Below are positions 13,460 through 26,345 of a stretch of DNA of 64,000 nucleotides, piece after piece (position 1 is the stretch's first letter; each line of letters opens with the position of its first letter). The position numbers and the translations under genes are program-made. Below the pieces are notes generated by a model. That model was not told the origin of the DNA. It worked only from the letters and a program-made list of their open reading frames with translations, and ran no database searches. The stretch is from Adiantum capillus-veneris (Eukaryota > Streptophyta > Polypodiopsida > Polypodiales > Pteridaceae): the NCBI GenBank assembly GCA_014529385.2, contig CM043960.1, forward strand, positions 118,428,043 to 118,492,042. Reading direction: 5' to 3'.

Positions 13460-15029
13460 TGGCAATCGTGAGTTCCACAAAGTGATCAGCATGACGAGAC
13501 TGGAGAGGTCCCTATAGGTGAAAGCAGGCCAGTTGAATATATACATACATATATATGAGGTATGATATAAGGGCAGTTACCACACATAAGCAGAGGGGTG
13601 CATTTTACCCAACTATCGAGAAATTCTTTTCTGTACACAACCATACATCCATGTAAAGATGATTTAGTTTCCACAGATCTTAGTTGCCATGCTCAGTATA
13701 GAAGGTGCAGTTGTACAGTTGGGTTTGTATATCTGAGCTGAAACCTGAAAAAAAGCATATAGGATGCTTATTGCTATAGATATAAAGACCTATCTAGCAT
13801 GGAGAGTTCAGATGGTGAATATTCTTGGTTTGAAGGTCTGGATTTACACAATGGGACTGCCAACGTGAGGTTCTTGCACATGGTCATAAAAAAGTAAGGT
13901 GTTGTACCAGTCCTGAGGCTTGAAGAGCTACACCCAAGTCAGTGCCATTCAGCTGACAGCCACTGGATATCTACACACCTCTTGGCTGAAGTTTCGGAGG
14001 CTGCATATAGATATACATATGGTTAGTCAAGCCTAAAGCAACATATTCAAGTAACAGCATCCTTTTGTTGAGCTTTGAAATGGAGGTCAACAATCAGTTT
14101 GGCAGTCTGTTTGAAGCTGCTACACTTTCATCCGCGGATGTTTCCAACATCAGCTACCCCCTCCATATCTAGCAACACTAGCAAAGTATGCAAGAATCAA
14201 GCTGAAGGTGATACGTTGTAAAGAATAGTTTGTCACAAAATGCAGGGCTAGATGTTGCAACTAGCAGAAGAGGTGCATGGTTTTTGAAATGGCCAAAAAG
14301 ATGAATGATTTTGTGAAACGGTGGCTTGGCCATTTATTGACAAAAGAGCACAGCCTCAATCAGGAAGGCCAAAATATTTCAAAACTCAGAGGAGATAGGT
14401 GCTGGCTTCCTTATTACGTAAATCCAAAGTTCAAATGCATCACTTTGCATGTTCGTTGTGGGTGTTGGGCATTTCTTTGGTTGAATAATTGTAGGCATTT
14501 GTTTCCTTATTCCAAGAAAATGGATTGTACTTTGTCTTGAAGTTGCTCTTCAACATATCCTCTTTTACTCCTGGATGCCAGTGGATGATGGTACCTTGGG
14601 TGAGAGTTGAATACAATGTGAGCATCCCCATGGCCATTACAGATGAAGAATGCCGCAATACCAAGGGGTCTAGATGGGATCCCACCTCACGAGAAACAAG
14701 GTGGGGGAAAAGCTCGAGGCCTTCTGCAACGCAAGCACACCAAACACCCAGGTCCATCGCCTGATGACGGGTCTTTCCAACAATTTCAACCCGTTACTTC
14801 GTGCTTCAAGTGACTCCACGTTGTCAAACAAAAAGCTTGCATTGCCTAGTTCATTGAATCTGTCTGTCTTGAGATAGATCTTAAAAAAAACAGGAGAATT
14901 TTAATCATGCTGCAGTTAGCCAAGCACAGGAGTCCGGTGTCTTAACGAAACTTTTACCTACATAAGGACAAAGCACATTGAGGTGCACCTCCAATTTATA
15001 AGAGATGCGTATCGAAATTGTCTCACTGA
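13460..15029. other. 3' flank of the O-fucosyltransferase; no further gene recognised
   Basis: The first few hundred bases should contain the 3' UTR, although no canonical AATAAA is obvious close to the stop. Short open frames on both strands around 14277-14764 have no domain I recognise and no supporting splice pattern. Confidence 0.4.
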
Positions 15030-15100
15030 CGTGCCCTAGCATGACGGCAAGGCTTTCGTGTGGCAACCAAAAGGTCTCGAATTCGCCCCACGAGGCCGAT
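15030..15100 (+). other. Possible tRNA-derived SINE head (pol III A/B-box-like motifs)
   Basis: A B-box-like GGTCTCGAATTCG (from about 15073) lies roughly 35 nt after an A-box-like TAGCATGACGG (about 15037), as in the 5' head of plant tRNA-derived SINEs. The B box departs from the GGTTCGANTCC consensus, and no 3' tail or target duplication was found, so this is tentative. Confidence 0.22.
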
Positions 15101-15279
15101 GAACCAGGGGTGAACTTAGGGTGCTGGTTTTGTCCCTAGTTCATTCTGGCGATCGAATGACAGACCAAAGCCGCATTATGCACTTTGATAATGTTTTTGT
15201 AACGGGATTAGACACTACTTCGCCATGAGAATGAGTCGAAGTAAGACCTTCCCGACGATTATGATATGATGCCTAAGTT

Positions 15280-15440
15280 TGCTAGATGTATCCAATTGAA
15301 CTGGGGTGATGAATCCAGTAGAGAACCTCTCTAATGTATCACGTGAACCTAGACAACAGTGCTAGCTGTATCCAATTGAAACACGTGATGAATTCGATGG
15401 GAACCATTTGATGAATCAAGTGATCCTAGCCTAAGCATAT
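15280..15440 (+). repeat. Degenerate 80-bp tandem repeat, two units
   Basis: The segment starting GCTAGATGTATCCAATTGAA (15281) recurs 80 bases later as GCTAGCTGTATCCAATTGAA (15361). The following 'gatgaat', 'gaacc' and 'tgatgaatcaagtgatcctag' elements recur in diverged form. Confidence 0.7.
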
Positions 15441-18400
15441 GACATGACTTTTAGGGGGTGAGATAATTACCATTGTAATGTACGCCAAGTTCGGTTGAAG
15501 GGGGCGATGGTTGGGGTCAGTCCAACTTGGGCAGCCAAGTAACATGTAAACATATTATAAAGCCTATAAAGGCCTTAGAAAACCTAAAGATAACTCTCCT
15601 ATATTTTGTTACAAAAGCACCAAGAACCTTATCTTATCTCTCTATCTCCCTCGTCTGCTTGCTCTCCTTGCCATGTTGATCTGAGAAACCATAGCTTTCT
15701 CTACACAGATAGATAGAGCAGTTTCTATGCCTGAGATGTGAGTTAAGGACGCTCCAATTGTAGAAGTGGTGGTGGTTCTAGATCAAGCAAGGGATGCACA
15801 TATAAATATAGGTGTGATTGATCAAGCTCCATTGATGGGTGCCAGAGATAAAAAAGGGTGAAGTTTTCAAATGAGGTGGAAGCGGTAAAGCTTGAAGAAC
15901 AAAAGAGGAGGTAGAGACGAGTGATAGTAGTTCTTTGGATGGAGATATGACTTAGGAGACTGATTCATCCCAGTCAAGGTATGAGGAGTTTGATCTCTAG
16001 CATGCGGATAGAGATGTGGTGAATGTATGTGAGGAGCAGGGAGAGGTGCAAGTTGAAATGCCAAACATAGTCCAAATGGAGGAGGCTAGACCGAAAAATG
16101 AAGATATACAGATGAATATGGTGTGTGATGCCATGTTGATGGTTATGCTTGTGAGCATTGTAGTGGAATGTGCTACAATGGTGTAGTAGGTACAAATCTC
16201 TGGTAGGAAGGATAGAGCAACCTCAACTATGGAAGAAGAGTAGATGGATAGTGTGGTATGGGATGGTTTCCTCTCTTCTTTGGTTGAGGATGATGGGGTA
16301 GAACAAGTGCTTGAGGACACGCAAGTGGAGTTGACAAGGTAGAGGTGTTGGTTAACCTTGAAGGGCCAGTTGATGAGGAACGGCTTGATGATGCTAGGGT
16401 TGAGGACGTTGCAAGTGTGGAGGCTACCTTGGAGCCAAACGTGGAAGAGTGTTCAATGCAGCTAGTGTGTTCTATGGAGGATGAAGAAGAATTCCAGGTT
16501 GAGTCTTTATCCAAGTTTTCGAGGAAGGTATGTGAGTCATGGTGGTTGAAAAGTATGCTGGTGAGTGCAAGTGTGCAGAGGGTGATCTGTCGGATGTAGG
16601 GTTTGCTTGAGAAGAACTCCGCTTTACATGGTTGGGAGGAAGGGTGAGGTATGTATTTGGAGCATGATGGTGTGCTTCATGGTGCTTGGTTGGAAGTGGG
16701 CAGTATGCCAATGGGTGCTCAAAAAAGTGGAGATATGTTGTGGGTAGCTTATGTATATGGTTGGCCTTATGCATAGGTGCATGAGAAGAAGTAGAGGCAA
16801 CAGGTAGCAAGAGTCAGGTTTTGTACATATGGCAGTGGTATTGTGAGTGTATAGAGTTTGTTTGGTGTGGCAATTGTAGAGTTTAATAAGCTTGTTTGTG
16901 GTTGAACATAAATGTTCAACAAGGGGGTTAGGTAATGATTGTGCAACCAAAGTTGGTCTATGATGAGAAGTGGACAATGTAGTGCTATGGGTGCCTACAG
17001 GTGCAGGACATAGTGTTAGAGCAAGTATGAAGGCCCTAGGCAAGCAAAGGGTTGTTGAAATGCATGCTTAAGTTGATTTTCTAACCTAGAAAGGCTCCAT
17101 GAGAGTCAAATCAGGATGGATGATTTGGATGGATGGTCAGAGCTGATGTCAGTGGATACCTTCAAAGTGCTTGAGTGGTTGTGCATGCTGGTCTTTTTGG
17201 ATTGTCAATTGGAGTTTAGATGGGAAAGTTGTGGCCATTTGAAGATTTTTTGGGGGCTAGTTGTGTGGTAGTTTGATCGCCTCAATAGGCATGCCACTTG
17301 GAGTTTTCTTGGACTCACCAAAGATACAAAAGGTAGTCTGCACTATGTGGAGTCAATAGGATATGACAGCTCATCAATCGGAGTCACGGTGGCCAAGATA
17401 TGACTAGTGGAAGTCGGGTGCATTTTCCATGGAGATGGTGATATAGAATTTTTGCTCGTTTTCATGGTAGTGGTTTGTAGTCTTGGGAAAGAGGAAGTGC
17501 AGTGAGAATATTACGGCTTGGAATTGCCACAATGGAGATCCAGTAGGGCTTCGTCGCTTGGACATCTGACCTATGCATAGAGGTTGGCATGACATGGAAG
17601 TTTGGGTCTTCCCTTTTGAATCTCTGTTAATGGGTCAAACCCAGTTATTTTGGTCTACAAAGCGGTTTTTGGTTGTTTATTTTGTTTTGGTCCTTTTCTT
17701 TGAACCTTTGGCCTTCTTTTTGTTGCTCAATCTTACAGGGTATATGGATCGTGATCCATGGTGTGTAGTATCTGGTCTCTAGAGTTTGGTATTAGTTGGA
17801 AGGGGTTAATGGCATGCTATTTCCAAGTTATTGGCTGGTTTTGATACCATAATTTTAGATTTTCTTTGTATTTTTCTTGAATATTGAGTTTTAAAACTAT
17901 CCTTTAAATTTCCCTAATTTGAGGAGGATTTCAAAGCCTTTTTGCATTCAACATGTTGATTCATGTATTAGCAAGCCCCAAAGTTTTAATATGTGCCCAA
18001 CTTTCCTGCTTCTTAGCTCTCAATCCATGTACCCTCATAATTTGCACTGCAACTTTTCAATCTTTTTTTCTAGAGTTTTTGGAAGCTATCTTTGTGATAT
18101 TTTTCAATTTTATCACTATTTGCCTTGTTTACCAATACTTCTTTTGATTTCAAAGAGTTATGGTCTTTTGAACCCGATTATGGTTTCTTGAAAGTTTTTC
18201 TCTAACTTTTACAACCCCAAGTGAAGGTTCTGTAACTACTTATCCTAAGCATATGAGCTGAAATTAACAATGTGTAATAGAATGATAACGTGTGAAATTA
18301 CAGCTAGTGGTGGTGGTGTGTACAACACTTTAGAAGAACAAGAAAATGATGGTTGAAATGCTCTAAAATTACTTAATCACAACACTCTTTGCTACCAAAT

Positions 18401-20044
18401 GGTACCTCTAAAAATTCATCGTCCCTAAACTCTACCAAGTGACAAAACCTCGTTTCACCACTATGGTGCTAGTGAAAAATGGGATGATTTTATGGCAGAT
18501 TTTTGGACAAAGAGAATACGGTCACAAGGTCACTCAACCATCGTAGGATCAACTCCTCGACAACCACACCAATATTAGCGGATCATTGCGATGGAGATCT
18601 ATAGTATAGCTATTCGGCACTAACATACACAATATGTCAATACTCAAGGAAGCAACAAGGATGAGACATAGAGACACTTTGGATTTGTCAAGGCAAAATA
18701 TGCACTCCTCAACGATCACTAAATCATCACTATCGGTTTATAATAAGCGTATGCTCAATCCTCGTTTCTACCAAATACTTGATGATTCCTTAGCCAAACG
18801 AGCTTGAAATGCTGAGAAAACTTGGGATACTATAAGGAGGGACTGGTAGAACCTATTTAGACCCTAGTACTCTATTTCTCAGAGGTACATGAATAGAGAT
18901 CGATCATTTAGTAGGTCAAAAAAACATGAACATAAGTGGTCTAACAACATCACTTGAGGTGTAAGAACAATCTTTTCTTTAAAAAATTGCAATATTACTT
19001 GAAAATACCATTAAAACAATGGATTTAATCTCACACAACGTACTCATGAACTTCATCCGAACTGACAATGAACATACTCAAATGAAAAATAAAGAGGAGA
19101 GAAACACAACACAATAGTCAAAAATCGATTTTGGATTACCAAAAAGGGAGTTATGATGATTATAAAGTTGCTTTGTGTAATAACAACTCTTCTCTGCTTT
19201 TGTTGTTTTCTCGCTTTCCTTTTACCTTTGTACTTAGGCTTTTCAACAATGGCCTTAAGCCTAGTTCCCATGGGCTATTCATTTACAACAATGAGAGAAC
19301 AATCAAAAATTATAATTCTAGAGAATTCAATAACATGGATGTGGCTTTACAAAGAGATTCGGGCTAGAAGGAGCTCCTACATGAGCTTTTGCAAACATCT
19401 TATTTATTGGTTGTATGTCTCGTATAAACCTTAAAGTACGATATCTTTTTTTGGATAGTAAATCACCAATTTGAATAGGAGGTACATTATAGTTCCAAAG
19501 TACCCATACATGTCTTCTCGTTGAGCAAATCAATAAGATTTGGTAAGTGAGGTTACAAACATGAATAGAACGTAAACTCCAAGGTATAGGAGGATAACAA
19601 ATATAACCATAGGTGCTACAACATTTGAATCTACGCATCGGATTTCACCTGGCTCAAGAGAAAAAAGCTTTACCATGAATTGCAAGCATCTCCTAAAAGT
19701 CTTTGATCTCCTCTTTGATAAGGAAATCATATTCTCTAATCTTCAACTTCTTCAATGTTTCTTCAGTGCCCAATTTTCTTTGGATCTCTTAGCATAGGTT
19801 TTTGAGAAGCTTGCCAAGCTTTTTTAATTTGCTCATTCAAATGGAATTGTTGTTGGGAGACCTACTGCTGCTACTTCATGTAAGTAGAAAATTGTTGCAT
19901 CATTTGTTGCATAGCTACCTTTTGTAGTGTAGACATCTTTGCAATAAAAAATTCCCACCCCTCGTTTTGCATCATGTTTATCAAAGATGTTGGGGTTTAA
20001 GCGGTTTGGGAGATGAGTCAAAGGCATCAGGCCTTTGGCTATGG

Positions 20045-20048
<4 letters not shown>
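15441..20048. other. Unrecognised stretch, probably old repeat remnants
   Basis: 15480-15700 has an LTR-like look (a TATAAAG box near 15556, then a pyrimidine-rich run) but no partner copy. An acidic open frame at 16345-16599 (+) has no recognised domain. The overlapping minus-strand frames at 15867-17043 are low-complexity His/Ser/Thr-rich and look spurious. 17791-20048 is AT-rich with only short hydrophobic frames (e.g. 19153-19434). No host gene or complete element can be supported. Confidence 0.35.

Positions 20049-20119
<71 letters not shown>
20049..20119. repeat. (AG)n microsatellite
   Basis: An uninterrupted AG run of about 71 bases, just upstream of the old Copia LTR remnant. Confidence 0.97.
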
Positions 20120-20123
<4 letters not shown>

Positions 20124-20319
20124 GCACATCACAAGAAACACACCTGGAGAATCAAACTGTAGAATGTGATCTTGAATTAGGCATTAATTGCAAATACTTG
20201 AAGAAACAGGCTCTAGGTGCGATCAACTACGATGCACACTAGAGGTAAATAACCCAAATTGGTTGCAAGATTGAAGTTGTCCAAAGATGTAGGTAACCCA
20301 ACCCAATTTGAAGTGCCAG

Positions 20320-22697
20320 AGACCACCGGGGAATTTTCACTCACTAGAAGTTCCCCCCCTCCCCCCCCCTGCATTATATATATGCTCATCATTCTAGGGC
20401 TAACTTATCTTTCCATTGTGCACTAAGAAATATTCTCTTTGTTGTGTGCATTGAGCTTCTTCATCTTCCCCAAGCTGTGTGCGTTTTCCTACAACCCGCG
20501 TGCTCACTTTCTCCAATTTAGGTGACCTTTGGTGAGTGTTAGCAGGTCGACAATGAATACTTTTGGCAAGAATAAAGAGCTTGGTTTGGTCAAAATTTTC
20601 ATTTGGACTCATTCCGGCTTGCATTTCCACTACAGATAGTACTATGCAATCAAGTTCGTCCTTTTGTGCAAAATTTTTGACAATGCAATTTTTTGTTGAA
20701 CAGGTTTCTTAAGTCTTCTGTGGGTTGTGCTATATAGCACATGCTGGTCCTACTTTGTTTTGACTCTTTCCAAAAGTTTTCAGATCCGATGTGGTCATTC
20801 ATCGTGGCTGGCAACAACACATTTGTTTTCAAGATGTTTGTTGTTGTTGAGGATACACTAGATGGGGATAACTACCCGATGTGGTCTTACATGATGACAC
20901 ATGTTCTTGTGTCAAAGGGAATTTGGAATGTTGTGCAGGGCATTGATGTACGTCCTACCTTTTGTGGATACATGCTCTTTTAAGGATGCTGCAGGTTTTG
21001 GTAGGTCTGTTGTTGCTAGATTTGTTTTGCCTATGGTTGAGCAGTCTCATTGGTATGTTAGAGATGCATAGGTTCATGCATTGACTGCATTATATGTGAA
21101 GCGCACTATTACTACTCATATTAGCTCAACAAACTCATCAAAACATGCTTGGGATATTGTGGCTGGTCTTTATGTAAGTCGTAATGAGGCTAAAATTGCA
21201 TTGCTACAAGAGATGGAATCAAAGATTATGCATGAGAAAGATGACATGGACAATTTTCTTACCAGTCTTTTACAGTATTTGGAGACTAATGACCCAAGGA
21301 AACCCTCAAGCTCTCAAATTTGATGCATTATGCACATTGCTATTGCAAGAGTTATTTTCAAGAAAGAGCATGTTTAAACAATGTGCAATTGAAGAGGCTT
21401 TTGTTGCTACTCAAAGAAAAGGTGGTAATAGCAATGTAGCCACTTCTCATGGTTCTTTGTTGAGTAGCAAATCACTTGTTTCTAATGCTTCTGCTAGTAG
21501 CACCTCGTATGGGAATTCTGGTGAAAAAGACAAAAAATATGTGTTGCTATTATTGCAAGGATAATGATCACTTGATAAATCAGAGTCCTAAGTTGAAGGT
21601 AAAAGAGGCCAAGAAGAAAGAGGTTGGATCCACTACAAATGTATCTATTGTAGAATCTTTTGGAAAGGAGATTGTGATGCTGATGTAGATGCAAAGTGCA
21701 CATGTAGTGCAGAGTGTACTTATGATCCTTCTGCCCATGATGCATATATATCAGTTATTGCAGATTCACATTTGTGGTACTTTGAAAGTGGTGCTACAAA
21801 GCACATTACTTCACATTGTGACTTGTTTACCTCTCTCAAGGCTATCCCTCAAGGAATATAGTCACACATGCCAAGGATGCCTCTTATTCGGTCAAGGGAG
21901 TTGAAAAGATTGTGCTAACTACTGTGAATGGCAATTCTTTTACACGTGTTGATGCACTTTATGTACCAAGGATCCAAAAGAATCATTTGTCTATATCTCC
22001 ACGTGCTTATGATCTCAATTTTGGTGATGAAATAGTTGCATTTGGCATTTTGTGTTGTGGGCTTGTAATAATCTGATATGGTTGCTTCTTTGCCGCCTCT
22101 TGAAGAAGCTTTGCTATGGCTGAAAATGTCTCTAAATGCACCCTCCGTTCAGATCCAAGGGGGGGAGTATACGTCTCATGAGTTTATTGCATTTTGGTCT
22201 AATTGTGGGATAAAACACCACTGTATAGTACCATATACACCTCAAAAAAATGGTGCTGCTAAAAGAAAAAATAATTCGCTCACGGAGATGACATGATGTA
22301 TGGTCAAGAGTCAAGCTTTTCCACATTTGTTATGGATTGAGGCTATCATGTGTGCTACTTATGTACTTAATAAGTGTCTTAATAAAGCCTTGCTGTCTAT
22401 GAAGCATGGCATGACAAGAAGCCATCTTTTGATCACATGCACATTTTTGCTTGTTTAGCTTATGCTTTGGTGCCACAAATGCAGCACAAAAAAATGGATG
22501 ATAAGGATGCTAAATGCATTTTTGTTGGTTACAGTACTGAAAGCAAAGGCTACCCGCTATACTATCTACAAATAAAAAATATTTTGGTTTCACAAGATGT
22601 GTTTGTGGAAGATTTGTTCAACCTTTGATATCATGTACTAGAGATAGTAATGTAAGCTCACATGACATTTATGACACTTTGTTGCCTCTTTTTAATG
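20320..22697 (+). mobile_element. Old Ty1/Copia element, 5' half (LTR remnant, gag, protease, part of integrase)
   Basis: Homologous along its length to the complete copy at 55980-61116. A truncated LTR (about 20320-20493) lacks its start, its end and the primer-binding site. Gag follows (NYPMWSYMMTHVLVSKGIWNVV, 20873-20940; SRNEAKIALLQEMESK, ~21179-21226), then a zinc knuckle (CYYCKDNDHLINQSPK, ~21545-21592), a protease vestige (FESGATKHITSH, ~21781-21816) and integrase (GIKHHCIVPYTPQKNG, ~22208-22255). A deletion near 22030-22150 removes the integrase N-terminus and part of the core. Many stops and frameshifts show it is dead. It ends where the 33-kb inserted block begins, and its continuation is at 55918-55979 and 61117-62735. 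Confidence 0.88.
22692..22697. repeat. Left target-site duplication (TTAATG)
   Basis: The six bases directly left of the left terminal inverted repeat. They match the six bases directly right of the right repeat (55918-55923). Confidence 0.7.
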
Positions 22698-22719
22698 GGT
22701 CTAAGCATGTATTCGTGGT
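22698..22719 (+). repeat. Left terminal inverted repeat
   Basis: Begins GGT, with AAGCATGTAT at 22703-22712 and GTGGT at 22715-22719. It pairs with 55896-55917. Confidence 0.78.
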
Positions 22720-23740
22720 ACCACTATTTCACTTTTTAGGGTACCACCAAGACAATACTTTGGAAAGGTATTTGTGATAAATTCAAAAAAAAAAGGGGGA
22801 ATTTTGAAATGTTAACGGCCTTAGTGTTTGGGAGGGCCAATGATTGTAGGGAGGGGCGGCTCAATCATCATTTCAAGAATATGCGTGATGTGACTTATCA
22901 CAGGACGACGTCAACTTTCTGAGCTTCAAAACTCAAACGCTCGTCTCATTCACTCTCTCCTCTTCTCTGTCGGACTGAGAAGGTAAACCCTACTGCCGTT
23001 TTAAACTGCTGCAGGGAGAGATAGAGAGAGAACTCATTGCTTTATTTTTACTAAAGCTCAAGAGAGCTTGTGAGAGAGAAATTTTTCTTTTGATTTGACG
23101 CTTTTGGGGCTCTGCTTTTAGCATCCCTTGTAAATTAAATAAGTGGTTAGGGCTCCCACTCTGCAGAGCATCTGGACGCAGAGTCTAAGAGTGAGACCTG
23201 AACCACGCTTGTACTTTGAACTGATTAATAAATAAAGAAATGCCAAAAGGGGCGCCAGTATTTGGGGCCAATATCTCTAGGCACGGAACTCCGTCGAGCT
23301 AGTGCAAATCTATTGTGAATTGTGAACTGTGAACTGTTTTGAAGTGGGTTTCCATGTCTGCATGTGCCGTTTTTCCTGCTGCTTTTGAAGTAAAGCTTTG
23401 CATGCATCATGAATATTGTAGCACTTGGAGCTGTATGCATGCCATAGTATTTCTCCTCTTCTCATAAGACATGCATCCTTTCTGCAAACAGAGGTTTCCA
23501 GTCGTGCTCATAAACAGTTTTCAATTGCTGAGGCTTACATGTATGCATGTCCCGTTTTGCCTGTTTGCTTTACCAAACTCAAGCTTTGCATGCATCATAT
23601 TGTAGCACTTGGAGCTATAGGCATTAGGCTTTCTCTGCGTGCTCATTAGCTCATCCTCTTTACTGTACATTCAAGATGTAGGATGCAAGATAAATTCATT
23701 TGCACACGGTTTACCGAGGCACAAGACCAAAAAGGGCACA
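22720..23740 (+). other. Subterminal region of the DNA transposon
   Basis: No coding region. It should contain the promoter and leader of the + strand gene and possibly transposase binding sites. CT-rich stretches near 22945-22975 and GA-rich 23015-23080 are the only notable composition. Two near copies of a 'gctttgcatgcatcat...attgtagcacttggagct' block lie at about 23394-23433 and 23583-23617. Confidence 0.5.
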
Positions 23741-24879
23741 ATGTCTGAACTTGAACTTCAAGATCAAACCCCTCCACCCAATGAGCAAGTGGCACAAAGC
23801 AGTCCATCAAAAGTGGAGGTAAAGGCTATGCTTGGCACTCTGAAATGTGTTGCATCCAACTCAAAGTTGTCAACAAAGTCATCGAAAGCTATGCATCTGT
23901 GTGTTTTGCATTGTTTTTTTTCATTGCTTCAGTGTTTGTAAAGTTGGGCTTTCAACAAGATCTATTTTCTAGTGCTTGCAGCATTGGAGCCTCCCGTGGC
24001 TATCAAGATTTTGCTTCTCGATCGAGGAACTGCATGAGTAGTATGGGCTCAATGTAGAGAGGAAGCTACCTAAAGAGCTCACAGATAAATATATCCCCGA
24101 TGAGGAGTTGTTAAATGTCTTCAAGTGCCTGCACAAGAAAAGCACAAAGCTATTTCTCAATCATGTGAGGGATAAGTTCAATGACAAGTGCCGGCTTTTG
24201 TACCAGAAGGTATTTCAAGCAACCCCATCCAATGGTGAGCTGCTAGCAAAATTTGCACGGGGCTTCATGTATGAGAGGTGTAGTAGCAAGTGATCCGATT
24301 GGACATCGGATTGCATGGGCAAGGTTTGGTGGCAATGTCCTTGAAAACTTCAAGATGTAGAAAGGGGGTTTGGAGCGGAAGATCAACAAATTTTGCACCG
24401 ATTATGGCTTGACAGGTGTCATTCAAATAGAAGCATCTATCTGTGATGGTGCCTTGTCATCAATATCGACAATGTCGGCAAGCAGTAGAGACGCCAATGT
24501 ATATTCAATTGGTGCTTAGCATGGCGGAGGGAATTAGTGGCCAGGAGAATGAGCAAAAAAGGCTGATGGGCGAGGTGAAAGTGCAGCTTTAAGAAAAGAG
24601 GGACCTGTGGCTTAGAAATGAAGGGCATTTTTTTGCTTACAATGACTTCTACAAAGAATTGGACCAACTAAACAAGGAGCTGGAGGTGCTCAAGACCTCA
24701 CCCGATTCATATCCACGAGAGGTAGACCGCAAAGAGGTAGAGGTCATAACTATCACCAAGATGTTGTCCAAGGCAGGTGCCACTACTAATTCGGGGCGGC
24801 TTAAACAAGATTTGAACTCCTTGCAGGTAAGCTTGTTGCTAAAAGTTCATAGAAGTGCTTTGTGATAAATTCAAATTGC

Positions 24880-26345
24880 TCAATAGATAAGTAGAATGTG
24901 TTGACCAAGTGGTTAGACTTCAGACAAGATGTGCTTCATGTTATGAAGTGCTTTAAGATAGGTCTAAACTACTTACTAGAGTAGGAAGCGTTGACCAAGT
25001 GGTTAGAAAAAGATTCATAGTGCTCACTGGTGCCTAGAAAGTGCTTACAAATGCCTTAAAAGCACCTAAAAGTGCTTTCAAGTGCTCTATGGTGCCTACA
25101 ATATGCTTGATAGGTGGTAAGAAAGTGTTTTAAAGTGCTTCAAAGTGTTGAAAGGGTCCTTCAAAGTACTTCGAAGTGCTTTGATATAGCTCTATACTGC
25201 TTACTAGGTGGTTATGAAGTTTTGACCAAGTGGTAATGATTGAGTGAAGAGACTGCTTTGAAGTGCTCCACAATGCTGAATGGTGCTTATAAAGTACTTC
25301 AAAGTGATTTCAAGGAAGCAATCAGCACTTTGAAGCACTTAAACTCCTCACAAGGAGCACATAGTGGTGACTAGGTGGTAAGAAAGTGCTTTGAAGTGCT
25401 CAATGTTGCTTAATAGGTGGTCAGAAAGTGATTTGAAATGCTTTATGGTACAAAGAAAGTGGTAACCAAGTGGTTAGAAAGTGGTCTAAAATACTCAATG
25501 GTGCCTACAATATGCTTGAAAGTGCTTAACATGTGGTCAGAAAGTGGTGAGGAAGTGCTTGAAAGTGGTGAAAGGGTCCTTGAATGTACTTTGACATAGC
25601 TCTATACTATTTACTAGGTGATTATAAAGTTTTGACCAAGTGGAAAGGATTGAGTGAAGAGACTGCTTTGAAGTGCTCCACAATACTGAATGGTGCTTAG
25701 AAAGTACTTCAAAGTGATTTCAAGGAAGCAATCAACACTTTGAAGCACTTAAACTCCTCACAAGGAGCACATAGTGGTGACTAGGTGGTAAGAAAGTGCT
25801 TTGAAGTGCTCACTGTTGCTCAATCGGTGGTCAGAAAGTGATTTTAAATGCTTTATTGTGCCAAGAAAGTGGCAGCCAAGTGGTTAGAAAGTGCTCTAAA
25901 GTGCTCAATGGTGCCTACAATATGCTTGAAAGGGCTTAATAGGTGGCCAAAAATGGTGAGAAAATGTTGAAAGGGTCCTTAAAGGTACTTTGAAGTACTT
26001 TGACATAGCTCTTAACTGCTTACTAGGTGGTTATGAAGTTTAGACCAAGTGGTAAGGATTGAGTGAAGAGACTATTTTGAAGTGCTCCACAATGTTGAAT
26101 GGTGCTTTGAAGTGCTCAATGTTGCTAAATAGGTTATTAGAAAGTGATTTGAAATGCTTTATGTTGCTAAGAAAGTGGTAACTAGGTGCTTAGAAAGTGG
26201 TGACCAGATGGTTAGAAAGTGCTCTGAAGTGCTCAATGGTGCTCAATAGGTGGTTAAAAAGTGCTAAACAAGTGGTTAAAAAGCACTTAGAAATGCCTAA
26301 AAAGCGTTTTCATAAGATTTGTCTAGCATTTTTTAATTTTCTTTG
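24880..26345 (+). repeat. AAGTGCTT-type array with a ~410-bp higher-order repeat, inside an intron of gene A
   Basis: Built from short words (aagtgctt, gaccaagtggtta, agaaagtgctt). A larger unit recurs with GATTGAGTGAAGAGACT at 25238, 25648 and 26057, spaced 410 and 409 bases apart. It lies wholly within the predicted intron 24827-26355. Confidence 0.9.

Noticed and set aside
15867-17043. Overlapping His/Ser/Thr-rich minus-strand frames as a possible gene
   Set aside because: Low-complexity composition, several overlapping frames and no splice pattern or domain.
17500-17570. A 'WNCHNGDPVG' frame resembling a LINE endonuclease start
   Set aside because: No following endonuclease motifs, an early stop and no RT downstream; probably chance.
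19131-19638. Short hydrophobic frames on both strands as a membrane protein
   Set aside because: AT-rich sequence readily gives such frames; no start context or conservation evidence available.
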